A stretch of 5,634 nt of DNA, from positions 1-5,634 of the forward strand of contig JABZGO010000129.1 in the NCBI GenBank assembly GCA_015259305.1, written 5' to 3'. This DNA is from Alloprevotella tannerae (GTDB lineage Bacteria > Bacteroidota > Bacteroidia > Bacteroidales > Bacteroidaceae). Positions 1 to 5,634 of this stretch are shown one piece after another. The notes below the pieces were generated by a model. It saw only the letters and a program-made list of their open reading frames with translations. It was not told the DNA's origin and did not search any database. Positions within the stretch are counted from its first letter, which is position 1; the number at the start of each line of letters is the position of its first letter. Made by a program: the position numbers and the translations under genes.

Positions 1-78
1 CTCCTAAGTATTGATATATTGTTGGCCTCGAACGCCTTTCGACCTCTTTAACTTTGTGCTCTATAAAGAGTATCTGCA

Positions 79-1062
79 TTAAGTTAGCGCAGACGGGCGA
101 CCGAGAAACCAAGGAGTGAGATGCAAGAGATCAAGGACTTTGCATACAGCAAGTGAACCTATTACGCAAAGTGGGAGGACTATAAATAAAAAGAGGAGGT
201 GGGTAGAATCGAAAGCAAAATATCGTGGCATCAATATCTTACACACCTTAACGAAAAGCGGAGAAAAAAGAAAGATCACGAGAGAGTTTCGTCCCAAGAA
301 GAGGAAGAGGCGTTTCAGAGCCCGAGGCTGGCAAGGATAAAGGGCCAAGGCTGTAGCAATCACTGTATAAACCGTAAGCATACCACACAAGGTCCCTTTA
401 TGAAAGGTGTCAGGTCGGCAAGCTAACAAACCAAGCACGGGGAGCGCCCACCACGAAGGGCGAAAAACTTGGAGGAACGTGAGTCCGCTCTGTCGCACAA
501 TAAGACCGATTGCGAAATAGAGGCTCATATCCCACGCCACCAAACCCACGTAAGCCAAACTGAAATAAGCGAGTCCCAAGGCGAAGATGCGCGATAAGGC
601 AGGTCCCTTCAACCACCGAAAAACAACGAAATAAAGTGCACCACATAAGATAAGCGTGTGCAAATACCAATACGGCCCGACCGGATTGAAAAAGATTTTT
701 TCGACAAAGACAAGAATGGTGAGATCTTTGATAGGATCATGTACCGGAACAACTGTCGATAGCACTATATAGGCCGATTCTAAAAACAAATAAGGCACAG
801 TAAACCACCACAAAGTGCGTGCGATGTGTCGTCCCCCCTTATTTACGGGCATCAAATAGCCGGATATGAGAAGGAAGCCCGGCATGTGGAAAGTATAAAC
901 CCACTGTTTAAGCAGCGGATAGTGGTCGGCAAAATACAGTAGATGAAAGGCCACCATAAGCAGAATAAAGATGCTTTTCAAGAAGTCTAATTCTTCAATA
1001 CGCTTGTACGTGGTAATAGAGAGCGAAGGGCTAATCATAGCGCAAATATACAAATCTGTCAT
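79..1062 (-). CDS. Acyltransferase-3 family integral membrane protein
   Basis: Probable membrane O-acyltransferase of the acyltransferase-3 (OafA/YrhL-like) family. These proteins move acyl groups, often acetyl, onto surface sugars or other envelope molecules; the substrate cannot be told here. The 327-residue protein is strongly hydrophobic with roughly ten membrane segments. Seen: the family-typical N-terminal block RIEELDFLKSIFILL (about 21-35) leading to a His at 40 in the first membrane helix, a second His in FHMPGFLLISGYL (58-70), an aromatic block around PYWYLHTL (130-137), and a C-terminal GRNSLVIFLFSPLF block (257-270) matching the usual late 'G-N-S-L' helix. The length is usual for short family members. 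The start is uncertain: a good -7 box lies inside codons 5-7, so the Met at residue 9 (ATG at 1036-1038) may be the real start. It is separated from pyrH by a terminator and a long spacer, so it is probably its own unit. Family confident, substrate unknown. Confidence 0.85.
   Translation of the reverse strand: MTDLYICAMISPSLSITTYKRIEELDFLKSIFILLMVAFHLLYFADHYPLLKQWVYTFHMPGFLLISGYLMPVNKGGRHIARTLWWFTVPYLFLESAYIVLSTVVPVHDPIKDLTILVFVEKIFFNPVGPYWYLHTLILCGALYFVVFRWLKGPALSRIFALGLAYFSLAYVGLVAWDMSLYFAIGLIVRQSGLTFLQVFRPSWWALPVLGLLACRPDTFHKGTLCGMLTVYTVIATALALYPCQPRALKRLFLFLGRNSLVIFLFSPLFVKVCKILMPRYFAFDSTHLLFLFIVLPLCVIGSLAVCKVLDLLHLTPWFLGRPSALT
1043..1050 (-). promoter_or_regulatory. Candidate -7 promoter box for the acyltransferase gene
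   Basis: Read on the minus strand this is TATATTTG, an exact match to the Bacteroidetes -7 consensus TAnnTTTG. No good -33 TTTG lies at the expected 19-22 bp upstream, so the call rests on one box. Transcription would begin near 1036-1038, at or next to an in-frame ATG. It could be a chance match in AT-rich DNA. Confidence 0.35.
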
Positions 1063-1276
1063 TACATATGGCTGCTTATCAAATATGATTTTTGGGTTCC
1101 GGAGGGCATACAGTATTTTCTCCGCTGATCACCTTAGGAATATGACGATCTCCAACTTATTCTCGAAGCGGACGATCATAAAATGCAGCAGAAACAAGGT
1201 GGCAACAAACAGAGAGGCTTTGCATATCTCATTGTTTTATAGCCCCATTTGCGATTATCCGCAGCGGACTTCTTTC

Positions 1277-1356
1277 GTTTGGTAACAGCAAACGATGGTT
1301 TGGTGGGAGCAAACAATGGTTTGGCGGCAGCAAACGATAGTTTGGCGGCAGCAAAC
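1277..1356. repeat. Imperfect 21-bp tandem repeat array with internal dyads
   Basis: Three full 21-bp units (1287-1307, 1308-1328, 1329-1349) are flanked by a partial unit on each side (GTTTGGTAAC at 1277-1286; AGCAAAC at 1350-1356). Units differ at only a few positions, mainly in the GGTGGG or GGCGGC tail and the central base. Each full unit contains CAAAC, four bases (gatg, aatg or gata), then GTTTG, so it can form a 5-bp hairpin. GTTTG of one unit can also pair with CAAAC of the next across a seven-base gap, giving an alternative fold. Because the period is a multiple of three and has no stops, it creates spurious open frames on both strands. Function unknown. Confidence 0.8.
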
Positions 1357-1522
1357 AACACAACGAAGCAAAGAAGAAACAGAAAAATGCGCCAACAGAC
1401 AAAAAGAACGAGGCAATGCGCATGCAATAACGCCTCATCGTCAATAAAAGCGGGGGAGGAAGCAAGAAAAAACAAGTCAGCGGCCATCGGCAGTCTCACT
1501 TTAGCGGCCACTGCTAAACGCG

Positions 1523-1559
1523 AAAAGCGGGCCGACCGAAGAAACGGTCGCGCCCGCTT
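1523..1559 (-). terminator. Rho-independent terminator downstream of pyrH
   Basis: Outer arms AGCGGGC (1526-1532) and GCCCGCT (1552-1558) pair. Inner arms CGACCG (1533-1538) and CGGTCG (1545-1550) pair around a six-base loop, with a single unpaired C at 1551. Read on the minus strand the 13-bp stem is followed by TTTTCGCGTTT. It lies about 50 bp beyond the pyrH stop. The plus-strand side has no T run, so it is oriented to end pyrH transcription. Confidence 0.85.
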
Positions 1560-1607
1560 GTAGAAGGCGGAAACTTTCTAAGTGTTCCGAAAAACAGAAT
1601 GCGTCGT

Positions 1608-2318
1608 TCAGGCGTGCACGTAAGTGCCAATCGGCTCTCCGTCGATCACTTTGCGCAAGTTGCCTGGTTGGTCCATATTGAAAACATAGATGGGGAAGTC
1701 GTTTTCCTTGCACATCGCGATGGCAGTTATATCCATCACGCGCAAACCTCTGCTGAGCACTTCACCATACGTGATTTTCTCAAATTTTTCCGCACTTGGG
1801 TCTTTCTCCGGATCTGCTGTATAGACGCCATCTACGCGCGTCCCCTTCAGCATTACGTCGGCCTCGATTTCTATGCCGCGCAAAGACGAGCCCGTATCAG
1901 TGGTAAAATACGGATTGCCCGTCCCCGCCGACATAATCACGACCTCGCCGCGTTCCAAAGCCTCGCAAGCTTTCCATTTACTATAAAATTCGCCGATCGG
2001 TTCCATACGAATGGCGGTCAGAACGCGCGCTTTAACGCCGATAGCACCAAGTGCACTACTCAAAGCCAAACTATTGATCACCGTAGCGCACATTCCCATT
2101 TGGTCACCTTTGACCCGATCAAAACCTTTGCCCGCTCCGCTGAGTCCGCGAAAGATGTTGCCCCCACCAATTACGATGCCGATCTGCACACCGAGGTCGC
2201 GAATCTCCTTGATCTGCGCCGCATATTCGTTTAATCTTTGTACGTCGATGCCGTAACCTTGTTCGCCCATCAAGCTTTCGCCGCTCAGTTTGAGCAAAAT
2301 GCGTTTGAATTTTGTCAT
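1608..2318 (-). CDS. pyrH: UMP kinase
   Basis: Cytoplasmic uridylate kinase, ATP + UMP to ADP + UDP, an essential step of pyrimidine nucleotide synthesis; bacterial enzymes are hexamers of the amino-acid-kinase fold. The 236-residue protein is full length for the family. Seen: the N-terminal phosphate-binding KLSGE at 10-14, glycine loop GGGNIFRG at 51-58, DQMGM at 72-76, the UMP-contacting AGTGNPYFTTDT at 131-142, and KGTRVDGVYTADP at 158-170, the signature nucleotide-binding stretch. The ATG at 2316-2318 gives the canonical N-terminus and has an A-rich leader rather than a Shine-Dalgarno. A promoter-like pair of boxes lies about 100 bp upstream and a strong hairpin terminator about 50 bp downstream, so it appears monocistronic. 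The ribosome recycling factor gene frr, a frequent downstream partner of pyrH in bacteria, is absent here. Confidence 0.98.
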   Translation of the reverse strand: MTKFKRILLKLSGESLMGEQGYGIDVQRLNEYAAQIKEIRDLGVQIGIVIGGGNIFRGLSGAGKGFDRVKGDQMGMCATVINSLALSSALGAIGVKARVLTAIRMEPIGEFYSKWKACEALERGEVVIMSAGTGNPYFTTDTGSSLRGIEIEADVMLKGTRVDGVYTADPEKDPSAEKFEKITYGEVLSRGLRVMDITAIAMCKENDFPIYVFNMDQPGNLRKVIDGEPIGTYVHA

Positions 2319-2425
2319 ATCTTGGTTGTATTGTTGTTTTTATGATCATCATCGACTGAAATCCGTCGGTTGTCCACTACTATTGCGAAAGTCTTTTACC
2401 AACTTGCGTCCGAATCGTTTGCAGG

Positions 2426-2460
2426 CAAAGTTAAGCAAAATGTTTGGCCTGACTTCAAAA
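2426..2460 (-). promoter_or_regulatory. Candidate pyrH promoter (Bacteroidetes type)
   Basis: On the minus strand TTTTG (2460-2456) is followed, after 22 bp, by TAACTTTG (2433-2426). This fits the Bacteroidetes -33 TTTG / -7 TAnnTTTG pattern with slightly long spacing. Transcription would begin near 2420, giving a leader of about 100 nt before pyrH. The gap from the MATE stop (2475) to the pyrH start is just large enough to house it. No experimental support. Confidence 0.55.
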
Positions 2461-2474
2461 GTAAGACGCAAGAC

Positions 2475-3791
2475 TTAACCACTCCCGCCGGCCTCCTGCC
2501 GCATCGGCGGCAAGATGCGCTTGAAATAGAAGGCCTGCACCAGACCGCGCACCAAGAAATAGCCGGCAAAAGCGACCCACAAGCCATCATTGCCCCATAA
2601 TTTAACCAAAAAGGATTGGAAAAAGAAAAAGAACACGACGCCCGAGAAAACCGAAAGCAGCATCCCGCGCGTAGCCGTCGTACCAATGAAGAGGCCATCC
2701 AAGAGAAAACCGGCCGTGCCTACGATGGGGATAAGACAGACGTAGACCACATAGCGCCGAGCAGCCTCAATCGTAGCCGCATCGTTGGTCAAGAGGCGGA
2801 TCAATGCATCGCCACCAATGATATAAGCCACCGAGAAGCATAAGGCCAAGCCTGCGCACCAGCGGATCAAGGCCCGCGTGAGGCGAAGAAAAGCGGCGCG
2901 ATCACCCATTCCGTAATAGCGGCCGCCAAGTGCCTCTCCGGCATAGGCGAAACCATCCATCACGTAGGAAAGCAGCGTATTAAACTGCAAGAGTAAAGCG
3001 TTGGCCGAAAGAATGACAACGCCGAGCCCCGAACCGATAGACGTAAAAGCCACCTGCACAGCCACGATGCACAGCGTGCGAAAGAAGATGTCCGTATTAA
3101 CCGAAAAGAAGCGAGCGAGAACGCCCCCTTGCCAAAGTCGATGCAGGTCGACTTGCCGCCAATCTGCGCGATAGCGATGCCACCAAACGACGGCGAAAAG
3201 CAGCAAACCGACATACTGGGCCACAAGTGTACCCACAGCGACACCGGCCACCTTCCAATGCAAAAAAAGTACGAGAGAGGCACTCAAAAGTATGTTGCAG
3301 ACGTTTTGTACAATAGCTACAAGCATCGGCACTTTAGCGTCTTGCATGCCCAAAAACCACCCCGTAAAACTATAAAGGCCAAGCACAGCGGGCGCGCCCC
3401 AGATCAGGATGTGGAAATATAGACGCGCTTGCACGGCAACTTCGCCGGAGGCCTTCATCATCAAGAGTCCGAAATCGACCAAGGGCAGTTGGGCGGCAAT
3501 CAGTAAGGCCGACACGGCGCCGGCCACGAGCAACGAGCGCGCCAACACGCGGAGTGCCTCCACTTTATCGCCCCGCCCATAGGCTTGGGAAGTGAAGCCG
3601 CCCGTACCCATACGCAAGAAGTTGAAGAGCCAATAGAGCATATTGAAAATCATACTCCCAATGGCGATGGCGCCGATATAGACGGTCGAACCCAAATGGC
3701 CGGAGATGCCCATATCAACCATTCCCAACAAAGGAACGGTAATATTGGAGATGATACTCGGTATGGCGATGCGAAGAATTTGACGATTCAT
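2475..3791 (-). CDS. MATE family multidrug/metabolite exporter
   Basis: Inner-membrane antiporter of the MATE (multidrug and toxic compound extrusion) family, closest in feel to the DinF-like branch; such proteins export cationic or other organic compounds using Na+ or H+ gradients. From ATG at 3789-3791 it has 438 residues, normal for the family, with about twelve hydrophobic segments. Seen: the N-terminal family block IPSIISNITVPLLGMVD (10-26) with the membrane Asp at 26, MGTGGFTSQAYG (61-72), FLGMQDAK (146-153) after the fourth or fifth helix, VNTDIF (231-236) opening the second half, and YAGEALGGRYYG (283-294). The frame can be extended 15 codons to a TTG at 3834-3836, but that extension contains a -7 promoter box and lacks family similarity, so the ATG is preferred. 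Transported substrate unknown. Confidence 0.93.
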   Translation of the reverse strand: MNRQILRIAIPSIISNITVPLLGMVDMGISGHLGSTVYIGAIAIGSMIFNMLYWLFNFLRMGTGGFTSQAYGRGDKVEALRVLARSLLVAGAVSALLIAAQLPLVDFGLLMMKASGEVAVQARLYFHILIWGAPAVLGLYSFTGWFLGMQDAKVPMLVAIVQNVCNILLSASLVLFLHWKVAGVAVGTLVAQYVGLLLFAVVWWHRYRADWRQVDLHRLWQGGVLARFFSVNTDIFFRTLCIVAVQVAFTSIGSGLGVVILSANALLLQFNTLLSYVMDGFAYAGEALGGRYYGMGDRAAFLRLTRALIRWCAGLALCFSVAYIIGGDALIRLLTNDAATIEAARRYVVYVCLIPIVGTAGFLLDGLFIGTTATRGMLLSVFSGVVFFFFFQSFLVKLWGNDGLWVAFAGYFLVRGLVQAFYFKRILPPMRQEAGGSG

Positions 3792-3817
3792 CGTAAAAAA
3801 CGGCTTCAAAACGAGGG

Positions 3818-3825
3818 CAAAGTTA
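3818..3825 (-). promoter_or_regulatory. Candidate -7 box of the MATE gene promoter
   Basis: Minus-strand TAACTTTG, identical to the box before pyrH and a match to TAnnTTTG. It predicts a transcript start near 3811, about 20 nt before the ATG at 3791, and so argues against the longer TTG start. No convincing -33 TTTG is seen at the usual distance. Confidence 0.5.
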
Positions 3826-3940
3826 GGCCTTTTCAAGTGCTAAGGAGGTGAAAACGGCCGCAAATCTGCCGAAAGCGCACAAACAAGCGCCGGAAATCAC
3901 TTACAGCCGGGTACACATTATATATATTGGTATGGAATCT

Positions 3941-4669
3941 TCATAAAACGAAACGCACTTCTTTGAAAGCATACTTTCGTAAGCGGCCGGCTTCATCTTC
4001 CAACTGCAAAGTGCCATCGGGCAATACGCCAATCAGACGGGCACGAAATGTGCCTTGTGCATCGGCGTAAGTAAACAGGCCTTCGCGCCGATATAAACGT
4101 TGGTGATATTGCCAATCTATACTTTGACGCGCGCCGGATCGAAGAGTGGCATAGGCTGATGAGAAGCGCTGTAAAAATTGGTGGAGAAAGGCGGTCAAAT
4201 CCGTATCGTGACCGAGGATTTGATAGAGAGAAACGGGATTGGGTGCGTCGCTAAAAAATTGTCGCTGATTGATGTTGATGCCCGGGCCAATACGAGTGCA
4301 GGCAATCTCAGACCCGCGCAAATCATGTTCTAACAACATGCCGCAGATTTTGCGGTCGTTCCAATAAATATCATTGGGCCATTTGATCGAAATCCCATCC
4401 GTATAAAGATCTAAAGCCTCAGCGATGGCCAAAGCCGTAACTTCAGACAAGCGAAATTGTTCATCAGCTTTCAAAAACGTAGGATGAACACGCAAACCTA
4501 AAGTCAGATTCTTGCCCGATTCAGACTCCCAATGCGTCCCGCGCTGTCCGCGACCGGCCGTTTGCGTCTCCGCCACCACAACATAAAGATCGTCGGTTGC
4601 AACATCGTCAGGAAGACGCTGCAAATAAGCCATCGTCGAATCGACAGACGTCAAAAACTCCAGTTGCAT
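3941..4669 (-). CDS. birA: Biotin--[acetyl-CoA-carboxylase] ligase, catalytic domain only
   Basis: Biotin protein ligase: activates biotin with ATP to biotinyl-5'-AMP and attaches it to the lysine of biotin carboxyl carrier domains, in the cytoplasm. The 242-residue protein has the catalytic domain and a C-terminal SH3-like part (about 195-242), but no N-terminal helix-turn-helix. It is therefore the monofunctional class and should not repress transcription as E. coli BirA does. Seen: substrate-binding STM (11-13), the biotinyl-AMP loop QTAGRGQRG (36-44), KWPNDIYW (96-103), RKICGML (106-112) whose Lys107 aligns by spacing with E. coli BirA Lys183, and GPGININ (128-134). The ATG at 4667-4669 lies 19 bp inside the end of the yraN-family gene, so translation is probably coupled. 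Last gene of the tadA cluster; only weak hairpins follow. Confidence 0.97.
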   Translation of the reverse strand: MQLEFLTSVDSTMAYLQRLPDDVATDDLYVVVAETQTAGRGQRGTHWESESGKNLTLGLRVHPTFLKADEQFRLSEVTALAIAEALDLYTDGISIKWPNDIYWNDRKICGMLLEHDLRGSEIACTRIGPGININQRQFFSDAPNPVSLYQILGHDTDLTAFLHQFLQRFSSAYATLRSGARQSIDWQYHQRLYRREGLFTYADAQGTFRARLIGVLPDGTLQLEDEAGRLRKYAFKEVRFVL

Positions 4670-5046
4670 TGTTGTTTGCGTTTAATACTTTGGGGAGAAT
4701 ACGCATCGATATAGTGCGTAACCTGAAAAGGCGCCTCTCGCCCGACGACCGTTATAATGTCGAAGCGACAAGCGGCATCCAAATGGTGCAAATGCATATA
4801 ATCGTGGGCTGCACGAACGAGGTGCTTTTTCTTCGTCCGATCAACGGCTTCCAAAGCCGTATATTCGGCTTCATAACTGCGCGTCTTGACTTCTACGAAA
4901 ACGATCTCGCCGTAATAATCTGCAATGATGTCGATTTCTAAATGCCCCGTGCGCCAATTGCGCTCCAAGAGACGATACTCAAGTTGGGACAAATAATGCG
5001 CTGCTACCTCTTCGCCGAGCGCGCCGAGTTGATTATGAAGTGCCAT
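4651..5046 (-). CDS. YraN/UPF0102 family nuclease-fold protein
   Basis: Member of the YraN (UPF0102) family, small proteins with a restriction-endonuclease-like PD-(D/E)XK fold whose biological role is poorly defined. The 131 residues match the usual 115-135. Seen: N-terminal G8-x2-G11-E12 with the following helix, ERNWRTGHLEIDIIA (28-42) carrying the Glu37/Asp39 pair, FVEVKTR (50-56) carrying the Glu52-x-Lys54 core, and RFDIITV (94-100). All residues expected for an intact metal-dependent nuclease site are present. The ATG (5044-5046) follows directly on the TAA of tadA (5049-5047) with no spacer, and the 3' end overlaps birA by 19 bp, so it is the middle gene of an operon. The C-terminal KRKQQCNWSF tail, beyond the usual family end, is the part encoded largely in the overlap with birA. 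Confidence 0.95.
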   Translation of the reverse strand: MALHNQLGALGEEVAAHYLSQLEYRLLERNWRTGHLEIDIIADYYGEIVFVEVKTRSYEAEYTALEAVDRTKKKHLVRAAHDYMHLHHLDAACRFDIITVVGREAPFQVTHYIDAYSPQSIKRKQQCNWSF

Positions 5047-5478
5047 TTAGCGCTTGCGTTGAAAAAAGCCCTTCATTAAGTTCGCACATTCTTCAGCTAA
5101 AACGCCCTTTGTCACCTCCGTGCGCGGATGCAATGCGTTGGGGGCGAACACAGAAAAGCCTCGCTTAGGGTCGGATGCACCATAGACAATCCTACTCAAC
5201 TGCGCCCAAGCCAATGCTCCGGCACACATAACGCAGGGTTCGACCGTGACGTAAAGTGTGCAATCGGTCAGGTATTTTCCGCCTAACGCGTTGGCTGCAG
5301 CTGTAATCGCCTGCATTTCTGCGTGAGCCGTAACGTCGGTAAGCCGCTCCGTAAGGTTGTGGGCACGGGCAATAATGCGGTCGCGACAAACGATAACAGC
5401 ACCAACAGGCACTTCGACCTCTTCGAAAGCTTGCTTGGCTTCGATTAGGGCCTTTTGCATATATTCTTGATCGGTCAT
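5047..5478 (-). CDS. tadA: tRNA adenosine(34) deaminase
   Basis: Zinc-dependent deaminase that converts the wobble adenosine 34 of tRNA-Arg(ACG) to inosine, normally essential for reading CGN codons. The 143 residues are a little shorter than E. coli TadA. Seen: the catalytic HAE at 52-54 (His zinc ligand, Glu proton shuttle), PCVMC at 81-85 giving the two Cys ligands (82 and 85), VPVGAVIV (23-30) and HNLTE (40-44) forming the substrate side, and a basic C-terminal helix CANLMKGFFQRKR. The cytidine-deaminase-like fold could suggest a nucleoside or guanine deaminase, but the PVGAV and PCVMCAGAL context is typical of TadA. The ATG at 5476-5478 gives the normal N-terminus. It heads the cluster with yraN and birA and is divergent from the gene at 5600. 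Confidence 0.96.
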   Translation of the reverse strand: MTDQEYMQKALIEAKQAFEEVEVPVGAVIVCRDRIIARAHNLTERLTDVTAHAEMQAITAAANALGGKYLTDCTLYVTVEPCVMCAGALAWAQLSRIVYGASDPKRGFSVFAPNALHPRTEVTKGVLAEECANLMKGFFQRKR

Positions 5479-5536
5479 TAGTTGCCTATTTCTTTTTGAT
5501 GCGTAATTTTACAGGAATACGCTGTTTTTGAAGATG

Positions 5537-5544
5537 CGAAGGTA
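5537..5544 (-). promoter_or_regulatory. Candidate -7 box for the tadA operon
   Basis: Minus-strand TACCTTCG, one mismatch from TAnnTTTG. It would start transcription near 5530, giving a leader of about 50 nt before tadA. No -33 box is evident, so support is weak. Confidence 0.3.
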
Positions 5545-5566
5545 ACATATTCTTAGATTTTCTTTG

Positions 5567-5574
5567 TATCTTCG
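5567..5574 (+). promoter_or_regulatory. Candidate -7 box for the gene starting at 5600
   Basis: Plus-strand TATCTTCG, one mismatch from TAnnTTTG, would start transcription near 5581. The resulting leader of about 19 nt is AT-rich (GAAATTAAATCTATTAAAT) without a Shine-Dalgarno, which is typical of well-translated Bacteroidetes genes. No clear -33 box. Confidence 0.4.
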
Positions 5575-5599
5575 CCGTCAGAAATTAAATCTATTAAAT

Positions 5600-5634
5600 A
5601 TGAGTATCACACAAAATCTGATTGAACGGGCGCG
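5600..5634 (+). CDS. 5' end of a plus-strand gene cut by the window edge
   Basis: An ATG at 5600-5602 opens a frame reading MSITQNLIERA and then CG- (Arg) to the window end. The AT-rich leader and upstream promoter-like box support a real start divergent from tadA. Eleven residues are too few to name the product. The pattern resembles the start of phosphate acetyltransferases (hydrophobic helix ending in ERAR or ARAK), but many helical N-termini look alike, so this is only a suggestion. Confidence 0.6.
   Translation, partial: MSITQNLIERA

Larger units (their letters stand above)
1063..1607. other. Long spacer without a convincing gene
   Basis: About 545 bp between pyrH and the acyltransferase. 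It contains an imperfect 21-bp tandem repeat array near 1277-1356, a purine-rich plus-strand stretch (about 1361-1415), an inverted pair GAGGC/GCCTC around 1411-1438, and the pyrH terminator at 1523-1559. Reading frames of about 100 codons are open on both strands across the array, but the 21-bp unit lacks stops in all frames, and the predicted peptides are low-complexity (Ala/Asn-rich on plus, Ala/Lys/Leu/Phe-rich on minus) with no recognisable domain. I see no tRNA or insertion-sequence remnant here. Confidence 0.6.

Noticed and set aside
116..426. Lys/Arg-rich plus-strand frames
   Set aside because: They are antisense to the acyltransferase coding sequence. The basic composition is the mirror of its hydrophobic codons.
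1277..1356. CRISPR array
   Set aside because: The 21-bp units are directly adjacent with no unique spacers, and no cas gene is present.
1411..1438. GAGGC/GCCTC inverted pair followed on minus by a T-rich stretch
   Set aside because: A five-base stem with a large loop and no gene ending nearby that lacks a terminator.
1176..1563. Overlapping open frames of roughly 100 codons on both strands across the repeat array
   Set aside because: The 21-bp unit has no stop codon in any frame, so long frames arise automatically. The peptides are low-complexity with no recognisable domain.
1599..2256. A 211-codon plus-strand frame starting at 1599, and a second plus-strand frame
   Set aside because: Both are antisense to pyrH, whose motifs and length are unmistakable.
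2462..2477. Possible hairpin at the MATE stop (TAAGAC-GCAA-GACTTA with one mismatch) followed on minus by TTTT
   Set aside because: The stem is only about six pairs with a mismatch and is AT-rich, too weak to call a terminator.
3841..3850. Perfect Shine-Dalgarno-like AAGGAGGTG on the plus strand
   Set aside because: No start codon follows at a suitable distance, and Bacteroidetes genes here do not use Shine-Dalgarno sequences.
3855..3900. GC-rich short inverted repeats after birA
   Set aside because: Stems of only four pairs, not clearly distinct from chance; not called as a terminator.

Overview
This is an ordinary-looking Bacteroidota (Bacteroidetes) chromosomal segment of moderate GC content, most likely from the order Bacteroidales. 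The evidence is the proteins (a Bacteroidetes-type MATE exporter and a single-domain biotin ligase), the lack of Shine-Dalgarno sequences before the starts, and several upstream boxes fitting the Bacteroidetes -7 element TAnnTTTG (TAACTTTG twice, TATATTTG once). A Porphyromonas/Tannerella-like host is a guess only.

Layout from left to right. At 1-78 is a short spacer with no gene. An acyltransferase-3-type integral membrane protein is on the minus strand at 79-1062. A spacer of about 545 bp follows (1063-1607), holding an imperfect 21-bp tandem repeat with internal dyads and, next to pyrH, a strong hairpin terminator. Then come pyrH (UMP kinase, 1608-2318), a MATE-family exporter (2475-3791), and a compact minus-strand cluster transcribed in the order tadA, yraN-family, birA (5478 down to 3941). 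At the right edge a plus-strand gene begins at 5600, divergent from tadA; only its first 11 complete codons are present.

All six complete genes are on the minus strand. tadA (tRNA wobble deaminase), the YraN-family nuclease-fold protein and birA (biotin protein ligase) are packed without spacers: the tadA stop abuts the yraN start and yraN overlaps birA by 19 bp. They are therefore probably one transcript. MATE, pyrH and the acyltransferase each have their own upstream promoter-like box and look like separate units. Together they are housekeeping functions (RNA modification, biotinylation, pyrimidine nucleotide synthesis) with two envelope proteins.

I found no CRISPR array, rRNA or tRNA gene, intact insertion sequence or recognisable defence system, and no convincing undescribed system. 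The most unusual structure is the 21-bp repeat array. The other observations mainly concern start-site choice and operon structure.
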